NCBI RefSeq assembly: GCF_013393185.1
Contig: NZ_QJQX01000037.1
Coordinates: 124,001 to 188,000, forward strand
Length of the DNA stretch: 64,000 nt
Direction: 5' to 3'
DNA from: Sphingobium lactosutens
GTDB lineage: Bacteria; Pseudomonadota; Alphaproteobacteria; Sphingomonadales; Sphingomonadaceae
Position numbers and translations under genes: made by a program. Each line of letters opens with the position of its first letter. Within the stretch, counting starts at the first letter, position 1. The notes beneath the pieces were generated by a model. It searched no databases. It worked only from the letters and a program-made list of their open reading frames with translations, and was not told where the DNA came from. Below are positions 1-7,889 of the stretch, piece by piece.

Positions 1-1
1 C

Positions 2-469
2 ACGCGACCGACGCCGCCTTCCCGACCCAATCCCCCCAAACCTCAACCGCCCCGGCCCGGTGGTCCGGCCGTTCAGCCCGTTCGTCCGGGCGGCCCGTCA
101 ATCCAGCCGCCCCGCCCCGGACCTGGCGGCCCTGCCATTCAGCCGCCACGCCCCGACAAACCGCAACCGCCTCGCCCAGTCAGGCCGCTGCCGCCGCATC
201 GTCCCGGCGCGGGCCGTCCACCGCATTTCACGCCGATTCATCGGCCCGGCTTCCTCTATCCGCACGGCTACCGCTATCGCCGCTGGAGCATCGGCCTGCT
301 GCTGCCGACGATCTTCCTGTCGACCCAATATTATTATGATGACTATGCCCATCTCGGCGTTGGCGCGCCGCCGCGCGGCTATCGCTGGGTCCGCTATGGA
401 CCCGATCTCCTGCTGGTCCGCACCCGCGACCGCAAGATCGTCGACGTGATCTACGGCGCCTTCTACTAA
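2..469 (+). CDS. RcnB-like envelope protein with Pro-rich repeats (5' end missing)
   Basis: The frame is open from the window edge to TAA at 467-469. The first ~85 visible residues are very rich in Pro, Arg, Gly and Gln, with a loose repeat around PGGPxIQPPRP. A compact C-terminal domain follows, with PPRGYRWVRYGPDLLLV, the usual signature of the RcnB family (envelope proteins first linked to nickel/cobalt homeostasis in E. coli). The N-terminus, and so any signal peptide, is outside the window. The Pro-rich part is probably an extended periplasmic linker (inference). Metal binding is not shown by the sequence, and many RcnB-fold proteins in sphingomonads have no known role. A strong hairpin follows the stop. 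Confidence 0.7.
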   Translation, partial: TRPTPPSRPNPPKPQPPRPGGPAVQPVRPGGPSIQPPRPGPGGPAIQPPRPDKPQPPRPVRPLPPHRPGAGRPPHFTPIHRPGFLYPHGYRYRRWSIGLLLPTIFLSTQYYYDDYAHLGVGAPPRGYRWVRYGPDLLLVRTRDRKIVDVIYGAFY

Positions 470-477
470 GGCAAAGA

Positions 478-513
478 GAAAGGGGCCGCATCACCCGATG
501 CAGCCCCTTTTCT
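478..513. terminator. Bidirectional intrinsic terminator
   Basis: GAAAGGGGC at 478-486 pairs with GCCCCTTTT at 503-511, and GCATC at 488-492 pairs with GATGC at 497-501, with one mismatch and a 4-nt loop. The stem ends in a T run on the plus strand and an A run that serves the minus strand. It lies between the convergent RcnB-like and methyltransferase genes and can stop both. Confidence 0.8.
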
Positions 514-525
514 CACACTCTGTCG

Positions 526-1155
526 CTATTCGCCCCGGCGAAAGAAGCGGAAGACGGTGGCTGGCGGGAAGTTGCGCACCGTCTGGCCGGCGCGCACCAC
601 ATCCAGATCCAGCGCTTCCAGCAGCTCGCGATTGACCGGCGGACGCATCGAATAGGTGAACTGCACGAAGCTGCCGCCCGGCTTCAGCATGCGGAAGGCT
701 TCGGACAGGATGTCGACATGCATGCGCCGGTCCATCGCCAGCAGCGGCAGGCCACTCACCACCGTCTGATAGTCGCCCGGCTCGCCTGCAGTCGCGGTCG
801 ACACGATCTGCGCCGGGGTTTCCAGCACGGATACATGCGGGAAATGGCGGCGCAGGCCACGGGCGAATGCGGGATTGATCTCCACCACCTCCAGCTTTTC
901 AGGCGGCAGGCCGGTTTCCAGGATCGCGCGGGTGAAGACGCCGGTGCCCCCGCCCAGTTCCAGCACGCGGCCATCCTGCGGATCGATCTGCGCCACCATC
1001 AGCCGGGCGAGATAACGGCTAGACGGCACCACCGACGCAGTCTGCCGCGGCTTCTTCACCCAGGCGGCGAGGAAGTCCAGATATTCGGTCGCGCGCGCGC
1101 GAAACTCGTTGCCTTGCAGGGCTATGGCCCGGCTGCGCTTGGGCTTATGCTGCAT
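526..1155 (-). CDS. Class I SAM-dependent methyltransferase, phospholipid-methyltransferase-like
   Basis: A 209-residue protein starting MQHKPKRSRA. The SAM-binding motif I VLELGGGTGVFT lies near residue 65, an acidic VVEINP follows at the end of beta-2, and MLKPGG marks the late Rossmann part. The opening segment with TASVVPSSRYLAR resembles rRNA-adenine-dimethylase-like and PmtA-type phosphatidylethanolamine N-methyltransferases of alphaproteobacteria, so membrane lipid methylation is the best guess, but the substrate cannot be read from sequence. The frame is open further upstream, but a longer start would overlap the LysR gene, so the start 38 nt after the LysR stop is preferred. It may be co-transcribed with that LysR gene. 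Confidence 0.7.
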   Translation of the reverse strand: MQHKPKRSRAIALQGNEFRARATEYLDFLAAWVKKPRQTASVVPSSRYLARLMVAQIDPQDGRVLELGGGTGVFTRAILETGLPPEKLEVVEINPAFARGLRRHFPHVSVLETPAQIVSTATAGEPGDYQTVVSGLPLLAMDRRMHVDILSEAFRMLKPGGSFVQFTYSMRPPVNRELLEALDLDVVRAGQTVRNFPPATVFRFFRRGE

Positions 1156-1193
1156 GGGCGAAATGCGACCGCTCTCTATCCATCGCGACTCCC

Positions 1194-2096
1194 TTAGCGA
1201 TGTCGAGAGGCCACGTCGATTGACTTTAAGATATCGACCCTTTCCTGCAACCAATCAGCAACCGCTCCAATGCGCGCCAGCCGCCGCATGTCGCCATGCA
1301 TGACCAGCCAGAAACTGCGGACGATCTCCACCCGATCCGCCATCAACGGCATCAGGCCGGGATCGCGCCGGCCGATAAAGTCGGGCAGCACGCCTATCCC
1401 CGCGCCCTCCGCGATCATCCTCTGCTGCATGGTGATGCTGGTCGATCGCAGATGCGCCTCCAGCCCCGCCTCCACCTCGTCCAGATAGTCGAGTTCGGGA
1501 GAGAAGATGAACTCCGGCACATAGCCAACCAGCGTGCAGTCGCGTAGATCCGCCGGCTTGCCCGGCCGGCCGACCCGCTCCAGATAAGCGGGCGAGGCAT
1601 AGAGGTGCAGTCGATAATCCCCCAGTCGCCGCACCGTCAGCCGTCCGCGCTGGGGCCGGGCGAGCATCACCGCCATGTCCGCTTCGCGCTTGGAGGGGTT
1701 GAGGAAACCCGACGCGGTGATGAGGTCGAGGCGAATGCCCGGATGCCGCCGGTTGAAATCCCCCATGCCTGGCGCGAGCACCCAGGTGCCGAAGCCCTCC
1801 GCTACAGACAGCCTTACCTGCCCGCTGAGCTTGCTTTCCTGCCCGCTCATCTGCTCGACCGCCGCCAACGCCGCGCTTTCGGCCGCCTCGGCATGGCCCA
1901 GCAATTCCTGCCCCCGCAATGTCAGCGACCGGTCGCCCGCCCCCATCTCGAACAGTTCGGCATCGAGCGCCTTTTCCAGCCGCGCCAGCCGTCTCGCTAT
2001 GGTCGTCGCGTCGATCCCCAACGTCCGGGCCGCTGGCGCAACCTTGCGCGCGCGCGCCACCGCCAGAAATACCCTGAGATCGTCCCAATCGAACAT
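1194..2096 (-). CDS. LysR-family transcriptional regulator
   Basis: A 300-residue protein of normal LysR length. The N-terminal winged helix-turn-helix covers about residues 3-60 (MFDWDDLRVFLAVAR, then APAARTLGIDATTIARRLARLE). A LysR substrate-binding domain runs from about residue 90 to 290. It is transcribed divergently from mmsA with 107 bp between starts, the usual arrangement for a LysR activator of the neighbouring operon. It is therefore inferred to control valine degradation, perhaps responding to a pathway intermediate. The methyltransferase gene lies 38 nt downstream on the same strand. The effector is unknown. Confidence 0.85.
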   Translation of the reverse strand: MFDWDDLRVFLAVARARKVAPAARTLGIDATTIARRLARLEKALDAELFEMGAGDRSLTLRGQELLGHAEAAESAALAAVEQMSGQESKLSGQVRLSVAEGFGTWVLAPGMGDFNRRHPGIRLDLITASGFLNPSKREADMAVMLARPQRGRLTVRRLGDYRLHLYASPAYLERVGRPGKPADLRDCTLVGYVPEFIFSPELDYLDEVEAGLEAHLRSTSITMQQRMIAEGAGIGVLPDFIGRRDPGLMPLMADRVEIVRSFWLVMHGDMRRLARIGAVADWLQERVDILKSIDVASRHR

Positions 2097-2109
2097 GCCG
2101 CCCCTTCTC

Positions 2110-2160
2110 GCTGCATTATTGCAGCATCGTCATGCGATATTCCGCTGTTGCTTGCAATAA
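2110..2160. promoter_or_regulatory. Candidate LysR operator region between LysR gene and mmsA
   Basis: The divergent intergenic region holds GCTGCA-TTAT-TGCAGC (2110-2125), a perfect 6-bp dyad. It also holds a larger pair, TTATTGCA (2116-2123) and TGCAATAA (2153-2160), which are exact reverse complements 29 bp apart. LysR regulators often bind two such sites between divergent genes. Binding is inferred from placement and symmetry only. Confidence 0.5.
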
Positions 2161-2203
2161 CGCCGCAGCGCTACAAGGCGGCAACCAAGGAGAGGATCCC
2201 CCA

Positions 2204-3703
2204 ATGCGTGAGATTTCGCACAAGCTCGCCTTCGCTCATGACGTCGCGCCGACGCGCTACAGCGACGTGTTCGATCCCAATAATGGCAGCGTGCAGGCCC
2301 GCGTCGCGCTGGGCGACGCCGCTTTGCTCGACAAGGCGGTCGAGGCCGCCAAGAAGGCGCAGCCGGCCTGGGCCATGGTCAATCCGCAGCGTCGCGCCCG
2401 CGTCATGTTCAACTTCAAGGCGCTGGTCGAAAAGAATATGGACGAACTGGCGCATCTGCTCAGTTCCGAACATGGCAAGGTGATCGCCGACGCCAAAGGC
2501 GACATCCAGCGCGGCCTGGAAGTCATCGAATTCTGCTGCGGCATCCCCCATGTCCTCAAGGGCGAATATACCCAGGGCGCGGGTCCGGGCATCGATGTCT
2601 ACAGCTTCCGCCAGCCTATCGGCATCGGCGCGGGCATCACGCCCTTCAATTTCCCCGGCATGATTCCGCTGTGGATGTCGGGCGTCGCCATCGCGACCGG
2701 CAATGCCTTCATCATGAAGCCATCCGAACGCGATCCGTCGGTGCCCGTGCGCCTTTGCGAACTCTTCCTGGAAGCCGGCCTGCCCGAAGGCATCCTTCAG
2801 GTCGTGCAGGGCGACAAGGAAATGGTCGACGCCATTCTCGACCATCCGGATATCGGCGCGATCAGCTTCGTCGGATCGTCGGACATCGCCCATTATGTCT
2901 ACAAGCGCGGCGTCGACAACGGCAAGCGCGTGCAGGCCATGGGCGGCGCCAAGAACCACGGCATCGTCATGCCGGACGCGGACCTCGACCAGGTGGTGAA
3001 TGACCTCTCCGGCGCCGCCTTCGGGTCGGCGGGTGAGCGCTGCATGGCGCTCCCCGTCGTGACCCCGGTGGGCGAGAAGACAGCCATCGCGCTCCGCGAA
3101 AAGCTGATCCCCGCGATCGAAGCGCTGCGCGTCGGCGTTTCCACCGATCCCGACGCCCATTATGGCCCGGTCGTCACCGCCGCGCACAAGGCGAAGATCG
3201 AAAGCTATATCCAGATGGGCGTTGACGAAGGCGCGGAACTGGTGGTCGACGGTCGCGGCTTCACGCTCCAGGGGCATGAGGAAGGTTTCTTCGTCGGCCC
3301 GACGCTGTTCGACCATGTGAAGCCGACCATGCGCTCCTACCAGGAGGAAATCTTCGGCCCCGTACTCCAGATGGTGCGCGCCGAAAGCTTCGAGGAGGCG
3401 CTCGCCCTCCCCAGCCAGCATCAATATGGCAATGGCGTCGCTATCTTCACCCGCAACGGTCATGCGGCACGCGAATTCGCCGCTCGCGTCAATGTCGGCA
3501 TGGTCGGCATCAACGTACCGATCCCGGTGCCGGTCGCCTATCACACCTTCGGCGGCTGGAAGCGGTCGGCCTTCGGCGATACCAACCAGCATGGCATGGA
3601 AGGCGTGAAGTTCTGGACCAAGGTCAAGACCATCACCCAGCGCTGGCCCGATGGCGGCGTGGGCGATGCGGCCAACGCCTTCGTCATCCCGACCATGGGG
3701 TGA
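2204..3703 (+). CDS. mmsA: CoA-acylating methylmalonate-semialdehyde dehydrogenase
   Basis: A 499-residue member of the aldehyde dehydrogenase superfamily. It oxidises methylmalonate semialdehyde (or malonate semialdehyde) with NAD+ and CoA to propionyl-CoA (acetyl-CoA), the last step of valine breakdown. Visible motifs include PFNFPGMIPLWM, GNAFIMKPSERDPS and the catalytic cysteine C280 in GSAGERCMALPVV, the form typical of MmsA rather than of general ALDHs. The start at 2204 follows AAGGAGAGG (2187-2195). A longer frame exists upstream but runs into the divergent promoter. It is the first gene of the valine cluster; a palindromic repeat separates it from the acyl-CoA dehydrogenase gene. Confidence 0.95.
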   Translation: MREISHKLAFAHDVAPTRYSDVFDPNNGSVQARVALGDAALLDKAVEAAKKAQPAWAMVNPQRRARVMFNFKALVEKNMDELAHLLSSEHGKVIADAKGDIQRGLEVIEFCCGIPHVLKGEYTQGAGPGIDVYSFRQPIGIGAGITPFNFPGMIPLWMSGVAIATGNAFIMKPSERDPSVPVRLCELFLEAGLPEGILQVVQGDKEMVDAILDHPDIGAISFVGSSDIAHYVYKRGVDNGKRVQAMGGAKNHGIVMPDADLDQVVNDLSGAAFGSAGERCMALPVVTPVGEKTAIALREKLIPAIEALRVGVSTDPDAHYGPVVTAAHKAKIESYIQMGVDEGAELVVDGRGFTLQGHEEGFFVGPTLFDHVKPTMRSYQEEIFGPVLQMVRAESFEEALALPSQHQYGNGVAIFTRNGHAAREFAARVNVGMVGINVPIPVPVAYHTFGGWKRSAFGDTNQHGMEGVKFWTKVKTITQRWPDGGVGDAANAFVIPTMG

Positions 3704-3740
3704 GAGGATTGGGGGGAGAGGCTCGGCCTCTCCCTCTTTG

Positions 3741-3832
3741 GTCATCCTGACGAAAGTCAGGATCCAGAGTTCCCGGCGCAATGCGCGACACTCTGGATGC
3801 CGGATCAAGTCCGGCATGACGCCGTTGAGGAA
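3741..3832. repeat. REP-like palindromic repeat, family A
   Basis: A 92-bp element that can fold as a multi-arm structure. GTCAT (3741-3745) pairs with ATGAC near 3830. Inside are CCTGAC-GAAA-GTCAGG, CCAGAG paired with CTCTGG, and GCCGGA-TCAAG-TCCGGC. The TCAAG loop with GGCATGAC recurs near 34112-34136. It sits between mmsA and the acyl-CoA dehydrogenase gene, probably inside their transcript. Confidence 0.8.
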
Positions 3833-3842
3833 TGAGGCTGCC

Positions 3843-4985
3843 ATGACCCAATTCGACCTGACCGACGACCAGCGCGCGATCCAGGAGATGGCGCAGCGCT
3901 TTACCGCCGACGCGATCACCCCGCATGCCGGCGAGTGGGATGAGAAGCATATCTTCCCCCGTGATACGATCCGCGCCGCCGCCGAACTAGGCTTTGGCGG
4001 CATTTATGTGTCGGAGGAAGCGGGCGGCATCGGCCTGGGCCGTCTCGAAGCCGCGCTGATCATGGAAGCGATGTCCTATGGCTGCCCGTCCACCAGCGCT
4101 TTCATCTCCATCCACAATATGTCGGCCTGGATGATCGACCGTTTCGGCGGCCAGGCGGTGAAGGACAAATATCTCCCCGACCTCGTCCCGATGGCGCGCA
4201 TGGCGAGCTATTGCCTGACCGAGGCGGGCGCAGGCTCCGACGCGGCCAGCCTCAAGACCCGCGCGGTCCGGGAAGGCGACCATTATGTCGTCACCGGCTC
4301 CAAGCAGTTCATCTCCGGCGGCGGCGAGAATGAAGTCTATGTCGTCATGGTTCGCACCGGAGAGGATGGCCCCAAGGGCATTTCTTGCCTCGTCATCGAA
4401 AAGGACATGGAGGGCGTCAGCTTCGGCGCGCAGGAGCGCAAGCTCGGCTGGCATTCCCAACCCACCGCGCAGGTCAATTTTGACGGCGTGCGGGTGCCGG
4501 TGGAAAATCTGGTCGGCGGCGAAGGCGAAGGCTTCCGCATCGCGATGATGGGTCTGGACGGCGGCCGCCTCAATATCGGCGCCTGTTCGCTCGGCGGCGC
4601 GCAGCGCTGTATCGACGAGGCGGTCCAATATACCAAGGATCGCAAGCAGTTCGGCCAGTCGATCGCCGACTTCCAGAATACCCAGTTCACGCTCGCCGAC
4701 ATGCAGACCGAACTGGAGGCGGCGCGCACCCTGCTCTATGCCGCCGCGGTCAAGGTGACGGAGAATGCGCCCGACAAGACCCGCTTCGCCGCGATGGCGA
4801 AACGGCTTGCTACCGACACGGGATCGTCCGTGGCCGATCGCGCACTGCAACTTCATGGCGGCTACGGCTATCTGATGGATTATCCGATCGAGCGCTTCTG
4901 GCGCGACCTCAGGGTCCATTCGATCCTGGAGGGCACCAATCAGGTGATGCGGATGATCGTCGCGCGGGACATGCTACGGCAATAG
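3843..4985 (+). CDS. Acyl-CoA dehydrogenase, probable isobutyryl-CoA dehydrogenase
   Basis: A 380-residue flavoprotein of standard acyl-CoA dehydrogenase length. It would oxidise isobutyryl-CoA to methacrylyl-CoA, passing electrons to ETF. Family motifs are visible: CLTEAGAGSDAAS, KQFISGGGENE (flavin side), LQLHGGYGYLMDYPIERFWRD, and ILEGTNQ near the C-terminus with the catalytic base E363. The start at 3843 (MTQFDLTDDQ) is the normal family N-terminus; a longer frame would run through the repeat. Substrate is assigned from its position between mmsA and the 3-hydroxyisobutyryl-CoA hydrolase gene. Short branched-chain relatives are hard to separate by sequence alone. Confidence 0.9.
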   Translation: MTQFDLTDDQRAIQEMAQRFTADAITPHAGEWDEKHIFPRDTIRAAAELGFGGIYVSEEAGGIGLGRLEAALIMEAMSYGCPSTSAFISIHNMSAWMIDRFGGQAVKDKYLPDLVPMARMASYCLTEAGAGSDAASLKTRAVREGDHYVVTGSKQFISGGGENEVYVVMVRTGEDGPKGISCLVIEKDMEGVSFGAQERKLGWHSQPTAQVNFDGVRVPVENLVGGEGEGFRIAMMGLDGGRLNIGACSLGGAQRCIDEAVQYTKDRKQFGQSIADFQNTQFTLADMQTELEAARTLLYAAAVKVTENAPDKTRFAAMAKRLATDTGSSVADRALQLHGGYGYLMDYPIERFWRDLRVHSILEGTNQVMRMIVARDMLRQ

Positions 4986-5016
4986 TCGCCTCCCCCACCG
5001 GATTTGAGGAGCAGAT

Positions 5017-6081
5017 ATGACGGACCAGGTTCTGACCTTCATCGAAAATGGCGTCGGCCGTATCCGGCTCAACCGGCCCAAGGCGATCCATGCGCTGACG
5101 CCGGAGATGTGCGAAGCGATCAACCACGCGCTGCTGGAATGGGCGCAGGATGACGGCGTGCTGGCCGTCATGATCGATCATACGGAAGGTCGCGGCTTCT
5201 GCGCCGGCGGCGACATTGCGCTGATCGCCAACAGCGCCAAAGCGGACTGTGTCGAGGCGGAGCGCTTTTTCCACGTCGAATATCGGATGAACCATCTGCT
5301 GTTCGTCTACCCCAAGCCGATCGCCGCCTTCATCGACGGCATCGTCATGGGCGGCGGTGTCGGCATTTCGCTTCCCGCTCGCTTCCGCGTCGCGACCGAA
5401 CGCACCACCTTCGCCATGCCCGAAACCGGCATCGGCCTGTTCCCGGACGTGGGCGGCGGCTGGTTCCTGCCACGCCTGCCCGGCCGGGTCGGCGCCTGGC
5501 TGGCGGCGACCGGATCGCGGATCGATGGGGCGGACTGCGCCGCGATCGGCATCGCCACCCACTATATCCATTCGGACAAGCTCGACGCGATCAAAGCCCG
5601 TATCATGGCCGATCCGCTGGGTATGGGCGAGATACTGGACGAGAATGCGGAAGTGCCCCCGTCCTCGAAACTGGAGGCGTACCGCGCGGAGATCAACCAG
5701 TTGTTCGCCTCCGACAAGGCCGAGGCGATCGTCGCCGCGCTCACGGCCGATGGCGGCGAATGGGCGGCCAAGCAGTTGGCCGTGCTGGCCACCAAGTCCC
5801 CCCAGACGATCAAGGTCGCGCTGCGCCAGCTGGTCGAGGGTGGCAAGAAGACCGACTTCGCCGACAATATGGCGATGGAGTTCGGCCTCGCCTGCGCGAT
5901 CATCCGTCGTCCCGATTTCGTCGAGGGCGTGCGTGCGGTGATCTTCGACAAGGATAATGCGCCGAACTGGAATCCGGCGACGCTGGAGGAGGCGACCGAC
6001 GCAATGATCGATGCGATCTTCGCGCCCCTGCCGCCGGAGAAGCAATGGACCCCGCTGCCCGAGGCGGCGTCCCACATCTGA
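5017..6081 (+). CDS. 3-hydroxyisobutyryl-CoA hydrolase
   Basis: A 354-residue crotonase-fold enzyme that releases CoA from 3-hydroxyisobutyryl-CoA, the step unique to valine breakdown. The length and the MPETGIGLFPDVGGG motif with E136 and D144 match the hydrolase (HIBCH type) rather than an enoyl-CoA hydratase; these are the two acidic catalytic residues of that family. The oxyanion-hole segments GFCAGGDI and GIVMGGGVG are also present. It lies 31 nt after the acyl-CoA dehydrogenase gene, 28 nt before mmsB, and is surely in the same operon. GAGGAG precedes the ATG. Confidence 0.93.
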   Translation: MTDQVLTFIENGVGRIRLNRPKAIHALTPEMCEAINHALLEWAQDDGVLAVMIDHTEGRGFCAGGDIALIANSAKADCVEAERFFHVEYRMNHLLFVYPKPIAAFIDGIVMGGGVGISLPARFRVATERTTFAMPETGIGLFPDVGGGWFLPRLPGRVGAWLAATGSRIDGADCAAIGIATHYIHSDKLDAIKARIMADPLGMGEILDENAEVPPSSKLEAYRAEINQLFASDKAEAIVAALTADGGEWAAKQLAVLATKSPQTIKVALRQLVEGGKKTDFADNMAMEFGLACAIIRRPDFVEGVRAVIFDKDNAPNWNPATLEEATDAMIDAIFAPLPPEKQWTPLPEAASHI

Positions 6082-6109
6082 CACATAATCGAAAGAGGAA
6101 GCCCGGAAC

Positions 6110-6994
6110 ATGACCCAAACGATCGCCTTCATCGGCCTTGGCAATATGGGCGGCGGCATGGCCGCCAACCTGCTGAAGAATGGCTATGCGGTGCGCGCCT
6201 TCGACCTGTCGGAAGAGGCGCTGGCCAAGGCGGAAGGCCATGGCGCGGTCCGCGCGACCAGCGCCGCCGATGCGGTCGCTGGCGCGGATGCCGTCGTCAC
6301 GATGCTGCCCGCCGGCAAGCATGTCGAAGGCGTTTATGGTAGTGAGGTCTTCGGCGCAGCAAAGGCGGGCGCGTTGTTCCTCGACTGCTCCACGATCGAT
6401 GTCGCCACCGCCCGCCGCGTGGTCGAGGCGGCAACGGCGCAAGGCTTCGAGATGGTCGACGCCCCCGTGTCCGGCGGTATCGCGGCGGCCAATGGCGGCA
6501 CGCTGACCTTCATGGTCGGCGGCACGGACGCGGCATTCGGCAAGGCCAAGCCGATCCTGTCAGCCATGGGCAAGGCGGTGATCCATGCCGGCGGCGCGGG
6601 CAATGGCCAGGCCGCCAAGATCTGCAACAACATGCTGCTGGGCGCGACCATGGTCGCCACCTGCGAGACATTCGCCATGGCGAAGAAGCTCGGCCTCGAT
6701 CCGCAGACCTTCTATGACATCAGCAGCGTGTCGTCGGGCCAGAGCTGGTCCATGACCAGCTATTGCCCCGTCCCCGGCGTCGGCCCGCAGACGCCCGCCG
6801 ACAATGGCTATCAGGGCGGTTTCGCCGTCGGCCTGATGCTCAAGGATCTGAAGCTGGCGACCGAAGCCGCCGCTTCCGTGAGCGCGTCGGTGCCGATGGG
6901 CAATGCGGCCGAAGCGCTCTACCAGTTGCTCGCCAACCAAGGCGAGGCCGGTCGCGACTTCTCGCTCATGATCGAGATGCTGGAGGGGAAATAA
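6110..6994 (+). CDS. mmsB: 3-hydroxyisobutyrate dehydrogenase
   Basis: A 294-residue beta-hydroxyacid dehydrogenase that oxidises 3-hydroxyisobutyrate to methylmalonate semialdehyde with NAD+, feeding MmsA. The Rossmann start FIGLGNMGGGMAANL, the substrate-binding DAPVSGGIAAANGGTL and the catalytic GNGQAAKICNNM with K170 and N174 are all present. Length is normal. An AAAGAGGAAG ribosome binding site precedes the ATG. It is the last gene of the plus-strand valine cluster, and its stop codon sits in the loop of a perfect hairpin. Confidence 0.94.
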   Translation: MTQTIAFIGLGNMGGGMAANLLKNGYAVRAFDLSEEALAKAEGHGAVRATSAADAVAGADAVVTMLPAGKHVEGVYGSEVFGAAKAGALFLDCSTIDVATARRVVEAATAQGFEMVDAPVSGGIAAANGGTLTFMVGGTDAAFGKAKPILSAMGKAVIHAGGAGNGQAAKICNNMLLGATMVATCETFAMAKKLGLDPQTFYDISSVSSGQSWSMTSYCPVPGVGPQTPADNGYQGGFAVGLMLKDLKLATEAAASVSASVPMGNAAEALYQLLANQGEAGRDFSLMIEMLEGK

Positions 6995-7002
6995 TCCCCT
7001 CC
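6982..7002. terminator. Hairpin around the mmsB stop codon, candidate terminator
   Basis: GGAGGGGA (6982-6989) and TCCCCTCC (6995-7002) form a perfect 8-bp stem. The 5-nt loop AATAA contains the mmsB stop. No U run follows, so factor-independent termination is uncertain. It lies between convergent genes. Confidence 0.4.
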
Positions 7003-7022
7003 CCAATCTGAACCGCTGTCGA

Positions 7023-7802
7023 TCAGCGGCCCTTCCAGACGCCGGGCCGCTTTTCGACGAAGGCGGTCATGCCTTCCTTCTTGTCCTGGGTCGCGGTCAG
7101 GATCTGGAACAGGCGGCGTTCGGTCAGCAGACCCTGCGCCAGGCCAGTCTCGAAGGCGATGTTGATCATTTCCTTGTTCATCATGCTCGCCATGGGCGGC
7201 ATGGCGGCGATGGCCGCGGCGGTCTTGAGCGCTTCATCCAACAGGTCCGCGGCAGGAACGATGCGGCTGACGAGACCCGCACGCTCGGCTTCGGCCGCAT
7301 CCATAATGCGGCCGGTCAGGCACATTTCCATCGCCTTGGCCTTGCCCACGGCGCGGGTCAGGCGCTGCGACCCGCCCATGCCCGGCGCGACGCCCAGCTT
7401 GATTTCGGGCTGGCCGAACTTCGCCGTGTCGCCCGCGAGGATGAAGTCGGCCATCATCGCCAGTTCGCAGCCGCCGCCCAGCGCGAAGCCCTGCACCGCC
7501 GCGATCCACGGCTTGCGGGTCGCGACTACGCCGGTTTGCCAGCCGGAGAAGAAATCCTCCAGGAAAAAGTCGGCCGACTCCTTGTCGACCATTTCCTTGA
7601 TGTCGGCGCCCGCAGCAAATGCCTTTTCGCCGCTGCCGGTCAGGACCGCGCAAAGCTGGGTCGGGTCCGCATCATAGGCGGCGAAAGCGGCGCTCAGTTC
7701 ACGCAGCACCTGACTGTTGAGTGCGTTCAGCGCCTGCGGCCGGTTGAGCGTGATCAGCGTCACCGCGTCACGCTGTTCGACCAGGATCATTTCATAGGTC
7801 AT
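7023..7802 (-). CDS. Enoyl-CoA hydratase
   Basis: A 259-residue crotonase close to mitochondrial short-chain enoyl-CoA hydratase. Both catalytic glutamates are visible: E113 in [12 protein letters not shown] and E133 in [21 protein letters not shown] forms part of the oxyanion hole. It can hydrate methacrylyl-CoA to 3-hydroxyisobutyryl-CoA, the step otherwise missing from the adjacent plus-strand cluster, although it is encoded convergently. The start at 7802 ([10 protein letters not shown]) is chosen because GGGAG lies about 7 nt upstream; starts further upstream give residues not seen in the family. A role in general fatty-acid oxidation is also possible. Confidence 0.9.
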   Translation of the reverse strand: MTYEMILVEQRDAVTLITLNRPQALNALNSQVLRELSAAFAAYDADPTQLCAVLTGSGEKAFAAGADIKEMVDKESADFFLEDFFSGWQTGVVATRKPWIAAVQGFALGGGCELAMMADFILAGDTAKFGQPEIKLGVAPGMGGSQRLTRAVGKAKAMEMCLTGRIMDAAEAERAGLVSRIVPAADLLDEALKTAAAIAAMPPMASMMNKEMINIAFETGLAQGLLTERRLFQILTATQDKKEGMTAFVEKRPGVWKGR

Positions 7803-7889
7803 CGCCATCTCCCATATTTCAGTCGGGAACCGCTTTATGGGGATGGCCCACGCTTCGCCAGTCCCCGACACATCGCATTTGTGCGAATG

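Noticed and set aside
2171..4003. Minus-strand open frame of 610 codons opposite mmsA
   Set aside because: It runs through the palindromic repeat and the antisense of mmsA and has no motif.
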